DNA of 52,526 nucleotides from Steroidobacteraceae bacterium (GCA_025451845.1 JANWJS010000054.1:1-52526); one strand, 5' to 3'; shown: positions 11,479 to 23,697, counted from the first letter of the stretch. A program made the numbers and translations. Notes: generated by a model from the letters alone, not told the origin.

Positions 11479-11510
11479 CCTCGGGCAAAAACCACGCTCT
11501 TTGCCCGAGG
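11479..11510 (-). terminator. Strong hairpin between tRNA-Leu and nuoA
   Basis: CCTCGGGCAAA at 11479-11489 is a perfect inverted repeat of TTTGCCCGAGG at 11500-11510, separated by a 10-base loop. It lies about 50 bases past the encoded CCA of tRNA-Leu and upstream of the candidate nuo promoter, where a terminator of the secG-tRNA transcript is expected. There is no U-run after the stem, so processing or factor-dependent termination is equally possible. Confidence 0.45.
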
Positions 11511-11559
11511 CGCGCTGGACGGGGCATGACGCCCGGATCCAGCGCTTCAAACAACGTTT

Positions 11560-11644
11560 TGGTGCCGACGGGGAGATTCGAACTCCCACACCTTGCGGCG
11601 CTAGCCCCTCAAGCTAGTGTGTCTACCAATTCCACCACGTCGGC
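11560..11644 (-). tRNA. leuU: tRNA-Leu (anticodon GAG)
   Basis: An 85-nucleotide class II tRNA. The acceptor stem GCCGACG pairs with CGTCGGC, followed by discriminator A and an encoded CCA. The anticodon stem CTAGC/GCTAG encloses TTGAGGG, so the anticodon is GAG, reading CUC/CUU leucine codons. The T arm shows GGGAG-TTCGAAT-CTCCC. The position just after secG matches the secG-leuU order of enteric bacteria, here followed by the nuo operon. Confidence 0.96.
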
Positions 11645-11770
11645 AATAGTCGTCTACTCGGCCCCTCCTGGGCCTCGCCCCGGCTCTCGCCGGGGCCGAC
11701 ACGCGCCGCGTGTCGTGATGAATCGCTCCAGGCGATTCATTCTGGCATCGAGCCGCTGATCGCGCTCGCG
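11645..11770. repeat. Palindrome-rich spacer, repeat-family copy G
   Basis: This spacer between secG and tRNA-Leu is a chain of inverted repeats. CCCCGGC/GCCGGGG lies near 11678-11697, GACACGC/GCGTGTC near 11698-11715, and ATGAATCGC/GCGATTCAT at 11718-11740 with a five-base loop. The last resembles the AATCGC-TCC-GCGATT module found in other gene junctions of this window. No coding potential is seen. Confidence 0.5.
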
Positions 11771-11775
11771 CGGGA

Positions 11776-12159
11776 TCACTTCTGCGGCTGCGGGGAGCCG
11801 CTCGGCGTCGGGGCCGGCGCGCTGCGGGGCGCGCTCGCCGGCGTCGAGTTAGCCTGGCGCGGCGCGCCCGGCGCCGGCGCCTGGGTCTGGCCGGCGATGT
11901 CCAGGATCGTCTTCGTCTGCTCGTGCGAGCGCGTGCTCAAGTATGTCAGAGCCAGGCTGTTGAGCATGAAGATTGCAGCGAAGATCGCCGTCGCGCGGGA
12001 CAGCGCCGTGGTCGCGCCGCGCGCGCCGAACACCGTGCCCGAAGCGCCCGCACCGAAGCCTGCGCCGGCCTCCGCGCCCTTGCCGCGCTGCAGCATCACG
12101 AGAACGAGGATGCAGAGCGCCGAGACGATCTGAACGACCACCAGAAATGCATGCAACAT
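11776..12159 (-). CDS. secG: Protein translocase subunit SecG
   Basis: Auxiliary subunit of the SecYEG preprotein channel, 127 residues. Two membrane helices are visible, about residues 2-22 and 52-73, joined by the glycine-rich loop with RGKGAEAGAGFGAGASGTVFG that is typical of SecG. The C-terminal 40 residues are rich in proline, alanine and serine and look disordered. The gene follows tpiA by 6 bases and precedes tRNA-Leu. Confidence 0.95.
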   Translation of the reverse strand: MLHAFLVVVQIVSALCILVLVMLQRGKGAEAGAGFGAGASGTVFGARGATTALSRATAIFAAIFMLNSLALTYLSTRSHEQTKTILDIAGQTQAPAPGAPRQANSTPASAPRSAPAPTPSGSPQPQK

Positions 12160-12165
12160 AAATAA

Positions 12166-12924
12166 CTACCGCGATCCGGATGCGGCCAGGATCGCAAGGA
12201 ATTCGTCCGCTTTGAGCGAAGCGCCGCCGATCAGGCCGCCATCGACGTCCGGCATGGCAAAGAGCTCAGCTGCATTGCTCGCCTTCACACTGCCGCCGTA
12301 GAGAATACGAGTGACCTCTGCGATTGTAGCATCCTGAGCGGCAATGCGGGCGCGGATGAAGGCATGTACCTCCTGAGCCTGCTCCGGCGTGGCGTTACGG
12401 CCGGTGCCGATGGCCCACACGGGCTCGTACGCGATCACGGCACTCGCCAACGCCTGAGCACCGCTGAGCTCGAGGACAGCATCGACCTGGCGCGCCACCA
12501 CTTCGCGTGTCCGACCGGTCTCCCGGTCCGCCAGCTGCTCGCCAACGCAGAAGATCGGCACCAGCCCCTTGGCGTGGGCAGCCGCGAACTTGCGGGCGAC
12601 GAGCTGATCGCTTTCACGGCAGAGGAGCCGCCGCTCGGAATGCCCGACGATGACGTACCGGCAGCCGATGTCCTTGAGCATCGTGGCCGAGACCTCGCCC
12701 GTGAAGGCGCCCTGCGGGTCGGCGGAGACATCCTGGGCGCCGAGGAGGAGCGCGGAATCGCGCAGCAGGCGTCCGACCTCCTGCAGATATACGTATGGCG
12801 GGCAGACAATGCACTGCGCGACTGGATCAGCGGGATAGCGGGAGCTGATCTCCTCGATGAGGCGCGCATTCTCGCTGCGCGTCCCGTGCATTTTCCAGTT
12901 ACCGGCGACGATGGGGCGGCGCAT
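12166..12924 (-). CDS. tpiA: Triosephosphate isomerase
   Basis: Interconverts dihydroxyacetone phosphate and glyceraldehyde 3-phosphate in glycolysis. It has 252 residues, the usual length. The catalytic set is complete: Lys11 in GNWKM, His95 in GHSERR, Glu167 in [11 protein letters not shown]. The phosphate loop is YGGSVK. The ATG at 12924 ([12 protein letters not shown]) starts at the first beta strand; the upstream extension runs into the intergenic repeat and is rejected. Confidence 0.97.
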   Translation of the reverse strand: MRRPIVAGNWKMHGTRSENARLIEEISSRYPADPVAQCIVCPPYVYLQEVGRLLRDSALLLGAQDVSADPQGAFTGEVSATMLKDIGCRYVIVGHSERRLLCRESDQLVARKFAAAHAKGLVPIFCVGEQLADRETGRTREVVARQVDAVLELSGAQALASAVIAYEPVWAIGTGRNATPEQAQEVHAFIRARIAAQDATIAEVTRILYGGSVKASNAAELFAMPDVDGGLIGGASLKADEFLAILAASGSR

Positions 12925-12959
12925 GGGGGACGATCCTATATTGGAGCGAAGTCGCCTAC

Positions 12960-13120
12960 GGCGGTTGCTCGGCGCCATCCTGCGCCGAGCCCTAAGGGCC
13001 GGCCCATGGCCGTCGAAAATCGTTCCCGGCGATTTTCTCGGTCGAGCTCGGCCGAATCATGCTTTCGATCCCGCGGCTCAGGGAGCGGCCCTGGGCCGCT
13101 CGATGACTTGCTTTCGAACG
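12960..13120. repeat. Composite palindromic repeat, copy A
   Basis: This is the most complete copy of a dispersed repeat and fills most of the tpiA-glmM gap. Module 3, GCTCGGCG...CGCCGAGC followed by GGGCCGGC, is at about 12967-13002. Module 2, AAAATCG-TTCCCGG-CGATTTT, is at 13016-13036. Module 1, GAGCGGCCCTGGGCCGCTC followed by GACTTGCTTTCGAACG, is at about 13065-13120. Modules 2 and 3 recur in copy B, and module 1 recurs in copies B, C, D, E and H. Confidence 0.65.
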
Positions 13121-13202
13121 GCACGCTAGGGCGGCCGTCGAACGGGGGCGCGATCATAGCCACGCTCGCCTGCTAGCGCAATGCGCGATGGGTCCCGCGG
13201 AG

Positions 13203-14537
13203 TCAGCCGGCGGCGGCGCGGACGACTTCGGCGAGCTCGGTGGCTGCGGCTCGGGTTGCGCTCTCGTCGCGCCCTTCCACCATCACGCGGATCACGGGCT
13301 CGGTGCCGGAGGGGCGCAGGACCACTCTGCCCTGCCCGTTCATACGCTTCTCGATGCGCTGCACTGCTTCGCGCACGGCCGGGACCTCGGCCGGATCGAA
13401 ACGGGCGGCAACCTTCACGTTGAGCAGCACCTGCGGGAATTTGCGCATGCCGGAGGCGAGCTCCGCGAGCGAGCGGCCGGTGTTCTTCATGACCGCGAGC
13501 ACCTGCAGGGCGCTCACCATGCCATCACCGGTCGTGGTCCTGTCGAGGCAGATGATGTGGCCGGAGGTCTCGCCTCCCAAGATGCCGCCGGCCTCACGCA
13601 GCAGGCTCAGCACATAGCGGTCGCCTACCGCGGCGCGTTGGAATTCGATGCCACTCTCGCGGAGCGCCACCTCGAGCCCGAGATTGCTCATCACGGTGCC
13701 GACCACGGGACCGCGCAAGGCGCCGCTGGCCCGCCTGGCCTGCGCAATGATGTAGAGGAGCTGATCGCCGTCGAGAATGCGGCCGAGATGGTCGACCATG
13801 ACGAGGCGGTCGCCATCACCGTCGAGCGCGAGGCCGACATGCGCGCGCACGCCCGGGACGGTCAGCTGCAGCAGCTCGGGAGCCGTGGAGCCGCAGCCAT
13901 CATTGATGTTGCGGCCGTTCGGCGAGCAGCCGATGGGGACGATCTCCGCGCCCAGATCGGCGAGCACGCGCGGGCCGACCTTGTAGGCGGCGCCGTTTGC
14001 GCAATCCACGACGATCTTCAAGCCGGTGAGATCGACGCCGTCCGGCATGGTAGAGGCGCAAAACTCCTGATATTGGATCCGCGAGCGGTCGACGCGGGTG
14101 GCGCGGCCGAGGCCGCGAGACGTGCGGGTGATGATGGGTTGGGCGAGCTCCGCCTCGATGCGCTCCTCGAGCTCGTCGGAGAGCTTCGCGCCGCTGCCAT
14201 CGAAGAACTTGATGCCATTGTCGTCATAAGGGTTGTGCGAGGCGCTGATGACGACGCCGAAGTCGCACTTGAAATGCGTCGTCATATAGGCGATGCCGGG
14301 CGTCGGCAACGGCCCGATCAGCATCACATTCACGCCCGAGGCGACAAAGCCGGCCTCGAGCGCGGACTCGAACATGTAGCCGGAGAGACGGGTGTCCTTG
14401 CCGATGAGAACCGTGCCGCCATCGGGCACGAGCACCCGACCCGCGGCGCTGGCCAGATTCAGCGCGAAATCCACCGTCATGGGGTGTTCCCCCACACGGC
14501 CTCTCACTCCATCGGTGCCAAAGTACTTTCGGGCCAA
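13203..14537 (-). CDS. glmM: Phosphoglucosamine mutase (TTG start)
   Basis: Converts glucosamine 6-phosphate to glucosamine 1-phosphate for UDP-GlcNAc and cell-wall synthesis. It has 444 residues. The active-site serine loop is SASHNP (Ser100), metal binding is DGDGDR, and the phosphate loop is RPSGTEP near the C-terminus. No ATG fits the conserved opening ARKYFGTDGVRG. The TTG at 14537 is preceded by GAGGA at a good distance and gives the family length. It lies 59 bases after folP. Confidence 0.96.
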   Translation of the reverse strand: MARKYFGTDGVRGRVGEHPMTVDFALNLASAAGRVLVPDGGTVLIGKDTRLSGYMFESALEAGFVASGVNVMLIGPLPTPGIAYMTTHFKCDFGVVISASHNPYDDNGIKFFDGSGAKLSDELEERIEAELAQPIITRTSRGLGRATRVDRSRIQYQEFCASTMPDGVDLTGLKIVVDCANGAAYKVGPRVLADLGAEIVPIGCSPNGRNINDGCGSTAPELLQLTVPGVRAHVGLALDGDGDRLVMVDHLGRILDGDQLLYIIAQARRASGALRGPVVGTVMSNLGLEVALRESGIEFQRAAVGDRYVLSLLREAGGILGGETSGHIICLDRTTTGDGMVSALQVLAVMKNTGRSLAELASGMRKFPQVLLNVKVAARFDPAEVPAVREAVQRIEKRMNGQGRVVLRPSGTEPVIRVMVEGRDESATRAAATELAEVVRAAAG

Positions 14538-14596
14538 GAGCGGTCCTCGTGTTATGTGGTCAGGGCCTGCGCCGTGCGCATAGTGCACGGTGCAAC

Positions 14597-15439
14597 TTAG
14601 CTGTTTTGCACCGCAGACACTACCTTCAAAGCATCCACGGTTGCGGCTACGTCGTGGACCCGGAGGATACTCGCGCCGTTCAGGGCGGCAATCACTGCGA
14701 GGGCGACGCTGCCATGGACTCGTTCCTCCGGGGGTCGGCCCGTCAGGGCGCCAACCAGGGATTTGCGCGATAGGCCGGCCAGGATTGGCAGGCCGTCCAC
14801 CGACAGATCCCCCAGGTGCCGCAGCAGCTCGAGGTTGTGCGCGCGAGTCTTGCCGAAACCGAAGCCCGGGTCGAGCACGATGCGCTCGGCCGGGAGGCCG
14901 GCAACGAGGCACGCCTCGAACCGCTGCTCGAAGAATTGCCGGACCTCCGCCACGACGTGATGGTAGCTGGGAGATTCCTGCATCGTGCGCGGCTCGCCGA
15001 GCATGTGCATCAGGCAGACCGCGCAGCCGGAGGTCACTGCGGCTTCCAGGGCGCCGGGCTGGCGTAGAGCGCGAACGTCATTGATCATCGCAGCGCCGGC
15101 AGCCACCGCCGCATCCATGACTTGCGGCTTACTGGTATCCACGGAAAGTATGGCCGGGATGCGACCGCGGAGCCGGGCGATGACCGGGATGACGCGCCGC
15201 AACTCCTCATCGAGGTCGACGGGCTGCGCCCCCGGCCGAGTGGACTCGCCGCCGACATCGATGACGGCCGCTCCCTCTTCCGCCATCTGCAGCGCCCGCT
15301 CGACCGCAGCATCCAGCCGCACGAATCTTCCCCCATCCGAAAACGAGTCCGGCGTGACGTTGAGCACGCCCATGACCACAGGCTGCTCGAGCCCGAGCAC
15401 CCGCCCCCGACAATGAAGCACCGAATGTGATGTAGCCAC
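14597..15439 (-). CDS. folP: Dihydropteroate synthase
   Basis: Joins p-aminobenzoate to dihydropterin pyrophosphate in folate synthesis and is the sulfonamide target. It has 280 residues. Signature motifs are GVLNVTPDSFSDGG near residue 24, IDVGGESTRPGA near residue 60, and a C-terminal lysine/arginine region around GLSRKS. The ftsH-folP-glmM order is conserved among gammaproteobacteria. Upstream lies a repeat-filled gap to ftsH. Confidence 0.97.
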   Translation of the reverse strand: MATSHSVLHCRGRVLGLEQPVVMGVLNVTPDSFSDGGRFVRLDAAVERALQMAEEGAAVIDVGGESTRPGAQPVDLDEELRRVIPVIARLRGRIPAILSVDTSKPQVMDAAVAAGAAMINDVRALRQPGALEAAVTSGCAVCLMHMLGEPRTMQESPSYHHVVAEVRQFFEQRFEACLVAGLPAERIVLDPGFGFGKTRAHNLELLRHLGDLSVDGLPILAGLSRKSLVGALTGRPPEERVHGSVALAVIAALNGASILRVHDVAATVDALKVVSAVQNS

Positions 15440-15472
15440 GCGCGATCTCGTGTGGAGTCAGGAATTCGCGTC

Positions 15473-15606
15473 GTGCGAAAGCAAGCCGGTACGCGGCCCA
15501 GGGCCGCTCCCTGCGGGGCGAGCCGGAGCCCGGAGTGCTCGGCTCCGTCCCTGCGCCGAGCCCTTCGGGCCGGCATTCGCCGTCCAAAATCGCTCCTGCG
15601 ATTTTG
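15473..15606. repeat. Composite palindromic repeat, copy B
   Basis: Fills most of the ftsH-folP gap. Module 1 is in reverse orientation (CGAAAGCAAG...GCGGCCCAGGGCCGC) at about 15473-15520. Module 3, GCTCGGC...GCCGAGCCC and GGGCCGGC, is near 15537-15575. Module 2, AAAATCGC-TCCT-GCGATTTT, is a perfect 8-base stem at 15586-15605. The module order and orientation differ from copy A, so the element looks modular. Confidence 0.65.
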
Positions 15607-15691
15607 TTGTCACGCGCCCGACCGGAAGGGGATTTCACGGCCGTGCCCTCGCGGACACCCGAACGAAATCTGCGCTCCTGCGCTCTCCGTA

Positions 15692-17626
15692 TCAGTGTTG
15701 CCCAGCAGGCGGCCCAATGGCAGTGCCACCAGGCGCCGGCGCAGCGGGTCCCTCAGCAGGGGCCCGCGGCGGACGATTCGACAGCGTCTCGTCCCATCCC
15801 GCCGGCGGCTTGGGCGGCCTACCCGCCATGATGTCCTTCAGTTGCTCCTCATCGATGGTCTCGTACTTCATGAGCGCATCCGCCATGGCATGCAGCCTCT
15901 CCAGCGAGCTGACCAGGACCTGCCGCGCCCGCTGGTAGTTGCCCTCGATGACCCGCCGCACCTCCTCATCGATGGCGTGCGCCGTGACATCCGACACCTG
16001 TTTGTGCTGCGTCACGCTGCGCCCGAGGAACACCTCGCCGGTTTCCTCCGAATACGTGAGCGGGCCGAGTTTGTCCGACAGGCCCCACTTCGTGACCATA
16101 TTGCGCGCCAGCTCCGTGGCGCGCTCGATGTCGTTCGAGGCACCCGTCGTCACCGACTCCGGCCCGAAAATCAACTCTTCCGCGATACGTCCGCCAAAGA
16201 GCGTCGCGATGGCGCTCTCCAGCCGCCGCTTCGACATGCTGTAGCGGTCCTGCTCCGGCAGGAACTGTGTCACGCCGAGCGCCCGGCCGCGTGGAATGAT
16301 CGTCACCTTGTAAACCGGATCGTGCTCCGGCACCGTCATGCCGACGATCGCATGGCCGGACTCGTGATAAGCCGTCATGCGCTTCTCGTCCTCGGTCATC
16401 ACCATGGAGCGGCGCTCCGCCCCCATCATGATCTTGTCCTTGGCGCGCTCGAATTCCTCCATACCGACGATGCGCCGGTTGGCGCGCGCCGCGAAGAGGG
16501 CCGCCTCGTTGACCAGGTTGGCGAGATCCGCGCCCGAGAAGCCGGGCGTGCCGCGCGCGATGAGCCCCGGCTTCACATCATCGGCCAGCGGCACACGCCG
16601 CATGTGCACGCGCAGGATCTGCTCCCGGCCCCGCACATCCGGCAGCGGCACGACCACCTGACGGTCGAAGCGGCCCGGCCGCAGCAGCGCGGGATCGAGC
16701 ACGTCCGGACGGTTGGTGGCCGCGATGACGATGATGCCTTCGTTGCCTTCGAAGCCGTCCATCTCCACGAGCAACTGGTTCAACGTCTGCTCGCGCTCGT
16801 CGTGACCGCCGCCCAGGCCCGCGCCACGGTGACGGCCCACCGCGTCGATCTCGTCGATGAAGATGATGCAGGGGGCATGCTTCTTCGCCTGCTCGAACAT
16901 GTCGCGCACGCGCGAAGCACCGACGCCCACGAACATCTCGACGAAGTCCGAGCCGGAGATGGTGAAGAAGGGGACCTTGGCCTCCCCGGCGATGGCGCGT
17001 GCGAGCAGCGTCTTGCCCGTGCCGGGCGAGCCCACCATGAGCACGCCCTTCGGGATCTTGCCGCCGAGCTTCTGGAACTTGCCGGGGTCCTTGAGGAAGT
17101 CGACGATCTCCGACACTTCCTGCTTGGCCTCATCAACTCCCGCCACATCGGCGAACGTGACGTTCACCTGATCCTCGCCCAGCAGGCGCGCGCGGCTCTT
17201 GCCGAAGGACATCGCCCCCCGGCCGCCCGAAGCGCCCTGCATCTGCCGCAGCATATACACGAAAACCAGAATGAGAAGCAGCGCCGGCGCCAGCTGCAGC
17301 AGGAGCTGTGCAAGGAAATTCGGCTGCTTCGGCGGACGCGCTTCGATGCCGACGTCGTTCTTCTCCAGGGCGCCGATGAGAGCCGTATAGTCGGTTTCAG
17401 GGTTGGTGGTCTTGAACTGCGTGTGGTCCTTCATCACGCCATAGAGCGTTTCTCCCTGGAAGACGACGCTGTCGACCTGGTGCGCCTTCACATCATTCAA
17501 GAAGGTGGAGTACTTGATCTCCTCCTGCTGGCTCACGCTCGGCATGTAGCGGCTGAACACCAGCAGGAGCACGAAGACAATTACCACCCATAGAAGGATG
17601 TTCTTGGTCAAATCATTCATCTTCAA
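15692..17626 (-). CDS. ftsH: ATP-dependent zinc metalloprotease FtsH
   Basis: Membrane-anchored AAA+ protease that degrades unassembled membrane proteins and short-lived regulators. It has 644 residues. There are two N-terminal membrane helices (about 8-25 and 107-127) around a periplasmic domain. Walker A is GSPGTGKT (199-206), Walker B is CIIFIDEID (253-261), and the zinc site is HESGH (421-425). The C-terminus is rich in proline and alanine. MNDLTKN, two codons in, is an alternative start. Usually ftsH follows rlmE; here the rlmE upstream is decayed. Confidence 0.97.
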   Translation of the reverse strand: MKMNDLTKNILLWVVIVFVLLLVFSRYMPSVSQQEEIKYSTFLNDVKAHQVDSVVFQGETLYGVMKDHTQFKTTNPETDYTALIGALEKNDVGIEARPPKQPNFLAQLLLQLAPALLLILVFVYMLRQMQGASGGRGAMSFGKSRARLLGEDQVNVTFADVAGVDEAKQEVSEIVDFLKDPGKFQKLGGKIPKGVLMVGSPGTGKTLLARAIAGEAKVPFFTISGSDFVEMFVGVGASRVRDMFEQAKKHAPCIIFIDEIDAVGRHRGAGLGGGHDEREQTLNQLLVEMDGFEGNEGIIVIAATNRPDVLDPALLRPGRFDRQVVVPLPDVRGREQILRVHMRRVPLADDVKPGLIARGTPGFSGADLANLVNEAALFAARANRRIVGMEEFERAKDKIMMGAERRSMVMTEDEKRMTAYHESGHAIVGMTVPEHDPVYKVTIIPRGRALGVTQFLPEQDRYSMSKRRLESAIATLFGGRIAEELIFGPESVTTGASNDIERATELARNMVTKWGLSDKLGPLTYSEETGEVFLGRSVTQHKQVSDVTAHAIDEEVRRVIEGNYQRARQVLVSSLERLHAMADALMKYETIDEEQLKDIMAGRPPKPPAGWDETLSNRPPRAPAEGPAAPAPGGTAIGPPAGQH

Positions 17627-17691
17627 ATGCGGCCTCGCTGCCGGCTTCCGGCAGTTTGTCTACTCCTGAACCTGGTCCGGCTTGGAGCACG

Positions 17692-18157
17692 CTACACCAA
17701 GCGAAAATCCTTGGCCAGCAGATACATTTCAGGCCTGCGAGAACGTGACGCCGCCGGCTGGATCAGCTTCACCTTGGCGAAGCGGCCGCGCGTCCGGAAT
17801 GAGGCACCTGAAATCCCTGCACCCTGAAAAACCTTGATCGGGGCGTCTCCGCCGCCCTTCAAGACCTTGGCCGCCCTACGAGCGCCAGCTCCGCCAGAGA
17901 GCTCGGCCAGGCTGGTCGACCCCCAGACCGCTCAATGCGGGCACCATATCTGAAAGCACCACGTCCACCGGGCGTTCCGGCAGCGCCGCCAGAATACTGG
18001 CTCCAGGCCCCGGTGCGGCGTCAAGATCGAGGCAGATTGCCCCCGCCGCAGCAATTTTTCGCGCAGATCGATCTCTTGCGCCCTGGGCTGCTGACTGACT
18101 CGGCCTTCGTGCTTTGTTCAATGTCCAGCGTGCCCCATAATTGGCCGGTGATGTCAT
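17692..18157 (-). pseudogene. rlmE: Decayed 23S rRNA 2'-O-methyltransferase gene (rlmE/ftsJ remnant)
   Basis: Intact RlmE methylates U2552 of 23S rRNA. Here its pieces appear in order but in different frames. EIDLREKLLRRG (N-terminal region) is followed by ICLDLDAAPG in another frame, then WSQY after a further shift, then PVDVVLSDMVPALSG and VDQPG. One more shift gives AAKVLKGGGDAPIKVFQG and FAKVKLIQPAASRSRRPEMYLLAKDF before a stop at 17692 (these last two pieces are separate segments of the same frame). About 35 residues between WSQY and the SDM motif are missing. The longest uninterrupted frame is only 93 codons. Position between ftsH and yhbY is the canonical rlmE locus. Confidence 0.88.
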
Positions 18158-18459
18158 CCCGACCGCCTCTTTCGGAGCGCCAGCGGCGCCATCTTCGCGG
18201 CCTCGCCCACGGATTGCAGCCGGTCGTTCGGCTGGGCTCGGGCGGATTGACGGAAGCGGTCGCCCGCGAGACTGACCGTGCGCTCACCGATCACGAGCTC
18301 ATCAAGATCAAGGCACCCGGCGGGGATCGTGAGGCCAGGGATGCGCTCTTCGCGGACCTGGTCCAGCGCACGGGCAGCTCGCTCGTGCACCGGATCGGCA
18401 ACGTGGCGGTCCTCTATCGCCCGCGGCCCGAGCTGCCAAAAATTGTCATCCCTGATTAG
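18151..18459 (+). CDS. yhbY: YhbY-type RNA-binding protein (CRS1/YhbY domain)
   Basis: Small RNA-binding protein associated with pre-50S ribosomal particles, 102 residues. It has the YhbY core LSERQRRHLRGLAHGLQPVV, then the GSGGLT loop (GxxG-like) and ALTDHELIKIK. I chose the ATG at 18151 because the family begins just before LSERQRR; an in-frame ATG at 18121 would add ten residues. It is divergent from the rlmE remnant and overlaps its first bases. It converges on greA with a 22-base gap. Confidence 0.93.
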   Translation: MSSRPPLSERQRRHLRGLAHGLQPVVRLGSGGLTEAVARETDRALTDHELIKIKAPGGDREARDALFADLVQRTGSSLVHRIGNVAVLYRPRPELPKIVIPD

Positions 18460-18481
18460 ATTGGCTTGCTTGCCTTCGCAC

Positions 18482-18954
18482 TTACTCGAAACGGACGGCG
18501 ACGATTTCGTATGAGTGGATGCCGCCCGGCGCGGATACATCGACGACGTCGCCCTGGGACTTGCCGACCAGGGCGCGCGCGATGGGAGAAGTGATGGAGA
18601 TGCGGCCCGCGCGGACGTCGGCCTCGTCCTCGCCCGCCACCTGATAGACGACGCGATTGCCGCCGTCCTGATCCTCCAGCTCCACCACCGCGCCGAAGAC
18701 CACTTTGCCGGTGTTGGTCAACTTGCTCGGGTCGATGATCTCGGCATTGGCCAGCTTCATCTCGATCTCTTTGATGCGACCCTCGATGAAGCTCTGCTGC
18801 TCGCGTGCGGCGTGATACTCCGCATTCTCCGACAGGTCACCGTGGCCACGCGCCTCGGCGATCGCCTTGATGACCGTAGGGCGCGCCTCTATCTTTAGAC
18901 GCTTGAGCTCGACGCGCAGCGCCTCGGCGCCGCGCAGGGTCATGGGAGTGCGTT

Positions 18955-18958
<4 letters not shown>
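18482..18958 (-). CDS. greA: Transcription elongation factor GreA
   Basis: Rescues backtracked RNA polymerase by stimulating transcript cleavage. It has 158 residues. The N-terminal coiled coil includes [21 protein letters not shown] with the acidic tip, and the C-terminal globular domain ends SYEIVAVRF. The start overlaps the carB stop by four bases (ATGA), so it is the last gene of dapB-carA-carB-gre[11 protein letters not shown], five codons in, is an alternative start nearer the family norm. Confidence 0.97.
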
Positions 18959-22185
<3,227 letters not shown>

Positions 22186-22203
22186 GGAAGTCCTGCAGGC
22201 GTG

Positions 22204-23388
22204 TCAGCGCGTGCCGCCCTGCCGGCGCGCCTGTTCTTCCGCCTGGCGCAGTTGGGCCTGGAGCCGCCGCAGCATCAGGTGGTTGAAGCGCTCGAAGAGC
22301 GGCTTCAGGTCGTGCGGGCCCGGGCTCGCCTCGGGATGACCCTGGAAGCCGAATGCCGGCCGGTCATTGAAGGCGAGACCCTGCAGCGAGCCGTCGAAAA
22401 GCGAGCGGTGCGTGGGGCGCACGTTGGCAGGCAGCGTCGCTTCATCCACTGCGAAACCATGATTCTGGCTGGTGATGAACACGCGGCCGGAATCCAGGTC
22501 CTGCACCGGGTGGTTGGCGCCGTGATGACCGAACTTCATTTTCATGGTGCGCGCGCCGCACGCGAGCCCGAGGATCTGGTGACCGAGGCAGATGCCGAAC
22601 ACCGGGATGTCGCTTTCGAGGAACTTGCGCGTTGCGTTGATGGCGTAATCGCACGGCTCGGGATCGCCAGGTCCATTGGAGAGGAAGACGCCGTCGGGCG
22701 CGAGCGCCAGCGTCTCCTCGGCGCTGGTCTGCGCCGGAACGACCGTCATGCGGCAGCCGAAGTCCGCCAACAGCCGCAGGATGTTGCGCTTGATACCGAA
22801 GTCATAGGCAACCACGTGCAACCGCTGATGCGAGCGGATGGGCACGCGCGCGCTTTCGGGCCAGACGCTACCTTCATTCCACTGGAAGCTGCGTTTGGTG
22901 GTAACGACCTTGGCGAGATCCATGCCCTTCAAGCCCGGGAACCTGCCGGCTGCCTTGATCGCCGCGGCGGTGTCCACCTGCTCGCCCGTCATGATGCAAC
23001 CGGCCTGTGCGCCCCCCTCACGCAGGATGCGGGTCAGGCGTCGCGTGTCTATACCTGCGATTGCCACGATGCGTCCGCGTTCCAGGAACTCGCTCAGCGA
23101 CTCGTTGGCGCGCCAGCTACTCGCTCGCGGCGGCAGATCGCGGATAATGAGGCCGGCGGCGTAGATCTGAGCGGACTCGAGATCTTCCGGCGTGCCGCCG
23201 GTGTTGCCGATGTGCGGACAGGTGAGTGTGACGATCTGGCGGGCGTATGACGGGTCGGTGAGGATCTCCTGATATCCCGTCAATGCGGTATTGAAAACGA
23301 CTTCGCCCGTGGTGTTGCCCTTGGCACCAATCGACTGGCCGCGGAAGATGGTTCCATCCGCGAGCGCCAGTACAGCGGGTTGACTCAC
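22204..23388 (-). CDS. carA: Carbamoyl-phosphate synthase small subunit
   Basis: Glutaminase subunit supplying ammonia to CarB, 394 residues. The N-terminal half opens [16 protein letters not shown]. The C-terminal class I amidotransferase domain has nucleophile Cys in [14 protein letters not shown], and the His/Glu pair in [14 protein letters not shown]. The last 25 residues are charged ([17 protein letters not shown]) and extend past the usual end. It is separated from dapB by 309 bases containing repeat copy C and two strong dyads. Confidence 0.97.
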   Translation of the reverse strand: MSQPAVLALADGTIFRGQSIGAKGNTTGEVVFNTALTGYQEILTDPSYARQIVTLTCPHIGNTGGTPEDLESAQIYAAGLIIRDLPPRASSWRANESLSEFLERGRIVAIAGIDTRRLTRILREGGAQAGCIMTGEQVDTAAAIKAAGRFPGLKGMDLAKVVTTKRSFQWNEGSVWPESARVPIRSHQRLHVVAYDFGIKRNILRLLADFGCRMTVVPAQTSAEETLALAPDGVFLSNGPGDPEPCDYAINATRKFLESDIPVFGICLGHQILGLACGARTMKMKFGHHGANHPVQDLDSGRVFITSQNHGFAVDEATLPANVRPTHRSLFDGSLQGLAFNDRPAFGFQGHPEASPGPHDLKPLFERFNHLMLRRLQAQLRQAEEQARRQGGTR

Positions 23389-23425
23389 TTCAAAAACACC
23401 TCGTTATGTTGCAACCACCCCGCCC

Positions 23426-23530
23426 CGCTCGAAAGCGATCGCGTGAGCGGCCCCGGGCCGTTCCCGGGGCCGCGGGACGAAATGAGCTCGTGCAGCGCGC
23501 TCGCGCAAAGCGCCGCAGGCGACTTTGCGC
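23426..23530. repeat. Composite palindromic repeat, copy C
   Basis: In the dapB-carA gap. Module 1 is in reverse orientation at about 23426-23479 (CGAAAGC...GAGCGGCCCCGGGCCGTTCC). It is followed by a hairpin, GCGCAAAG at 23503-23510 with CTTTGCGC at 23523-23530 and an inner CGCC/GGCG pair. The hairpin resembles module 2 in layout but not closely in sequence. No coding capacity is believable here. Confidence 0.6.
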
Positions 23531-23556
23531 CCATGCACAAACTGCGCATATACAAA

Positions 23557-23587
23557 GCGGGAGGAGTTCTCACGAACATCCTCCCGC
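23557..23587 (-). promoter_or_regulatory. Long hairpin in the carA leader
   Basis: GCGGGAGGA (23557-23565) pairs with TCCTCCCGC (23579-23587). Nested inside, GTTC (23566-23569) pairs with GAAC (23574-23577) around a TCAC tetraloop. That gives 13 pairs with one bulged base, about 170 bases upstream of carA. The GGGAGGA strand is also ribosome-binding-site-like. It could be a leader regulatory structure or a terminator after dapB; no U-run follows on the minus strand. Confidence 0.4.
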
Positions 23588-23598
23588 CCTGCATGGAC

Positions 23599-23616
23599 TA
23601 ATCCGTACTCGGATTA
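23599..23616 (-). promoter_or_regulatory. Palindrome TAATCCG-N4-CGGATTA upstream of carA
   Basis: A perfect 7+7 inverted repeat with a four-base spacer, TAATCCG-AGTA-CGGATTA on the minus strand. It overlaps a CATAAT hexamer (minus strand, 23613-23618) that could be a -10 element. The geometry fits a dimeric repressor site or a small hairpin. It does not match the ArgR or PurR consensus as I know them. Confidence 0.35.
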
Positions 23617-23697
23617 TGGCGAAATTTTACGGTCCGAACGCCCGGGTGTCCACGGAAAAAATCCCCGGGCTCCGAAGGCGCAAAAAGCCGCAAACAA

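Noticed and set aside
11645..13130. CRISPR array
   Set aside because: The repeats are palindromic, irregularly spaced and lie in separate gene junctions; no spacers or cas genes are present.
15452..17593. 713-codon plus-strand open frame opposite ftsH
   Set aside because: Mirror of ftsH codon positions; no recognisable motif.
17876..18157. A new small protein of 93 residues in the rlmE position
   Set aside because: The reading frame only captures part of RlmE, with the rest in other frames; best explained as a pseudogene fragment rather than a new gene.
17692..18157. Programmed frameshifting in rlmE
   Set aside because: At least three shifts and a deletion of about 35 residues are needed, which is unlike a programmed single-site frameshift.
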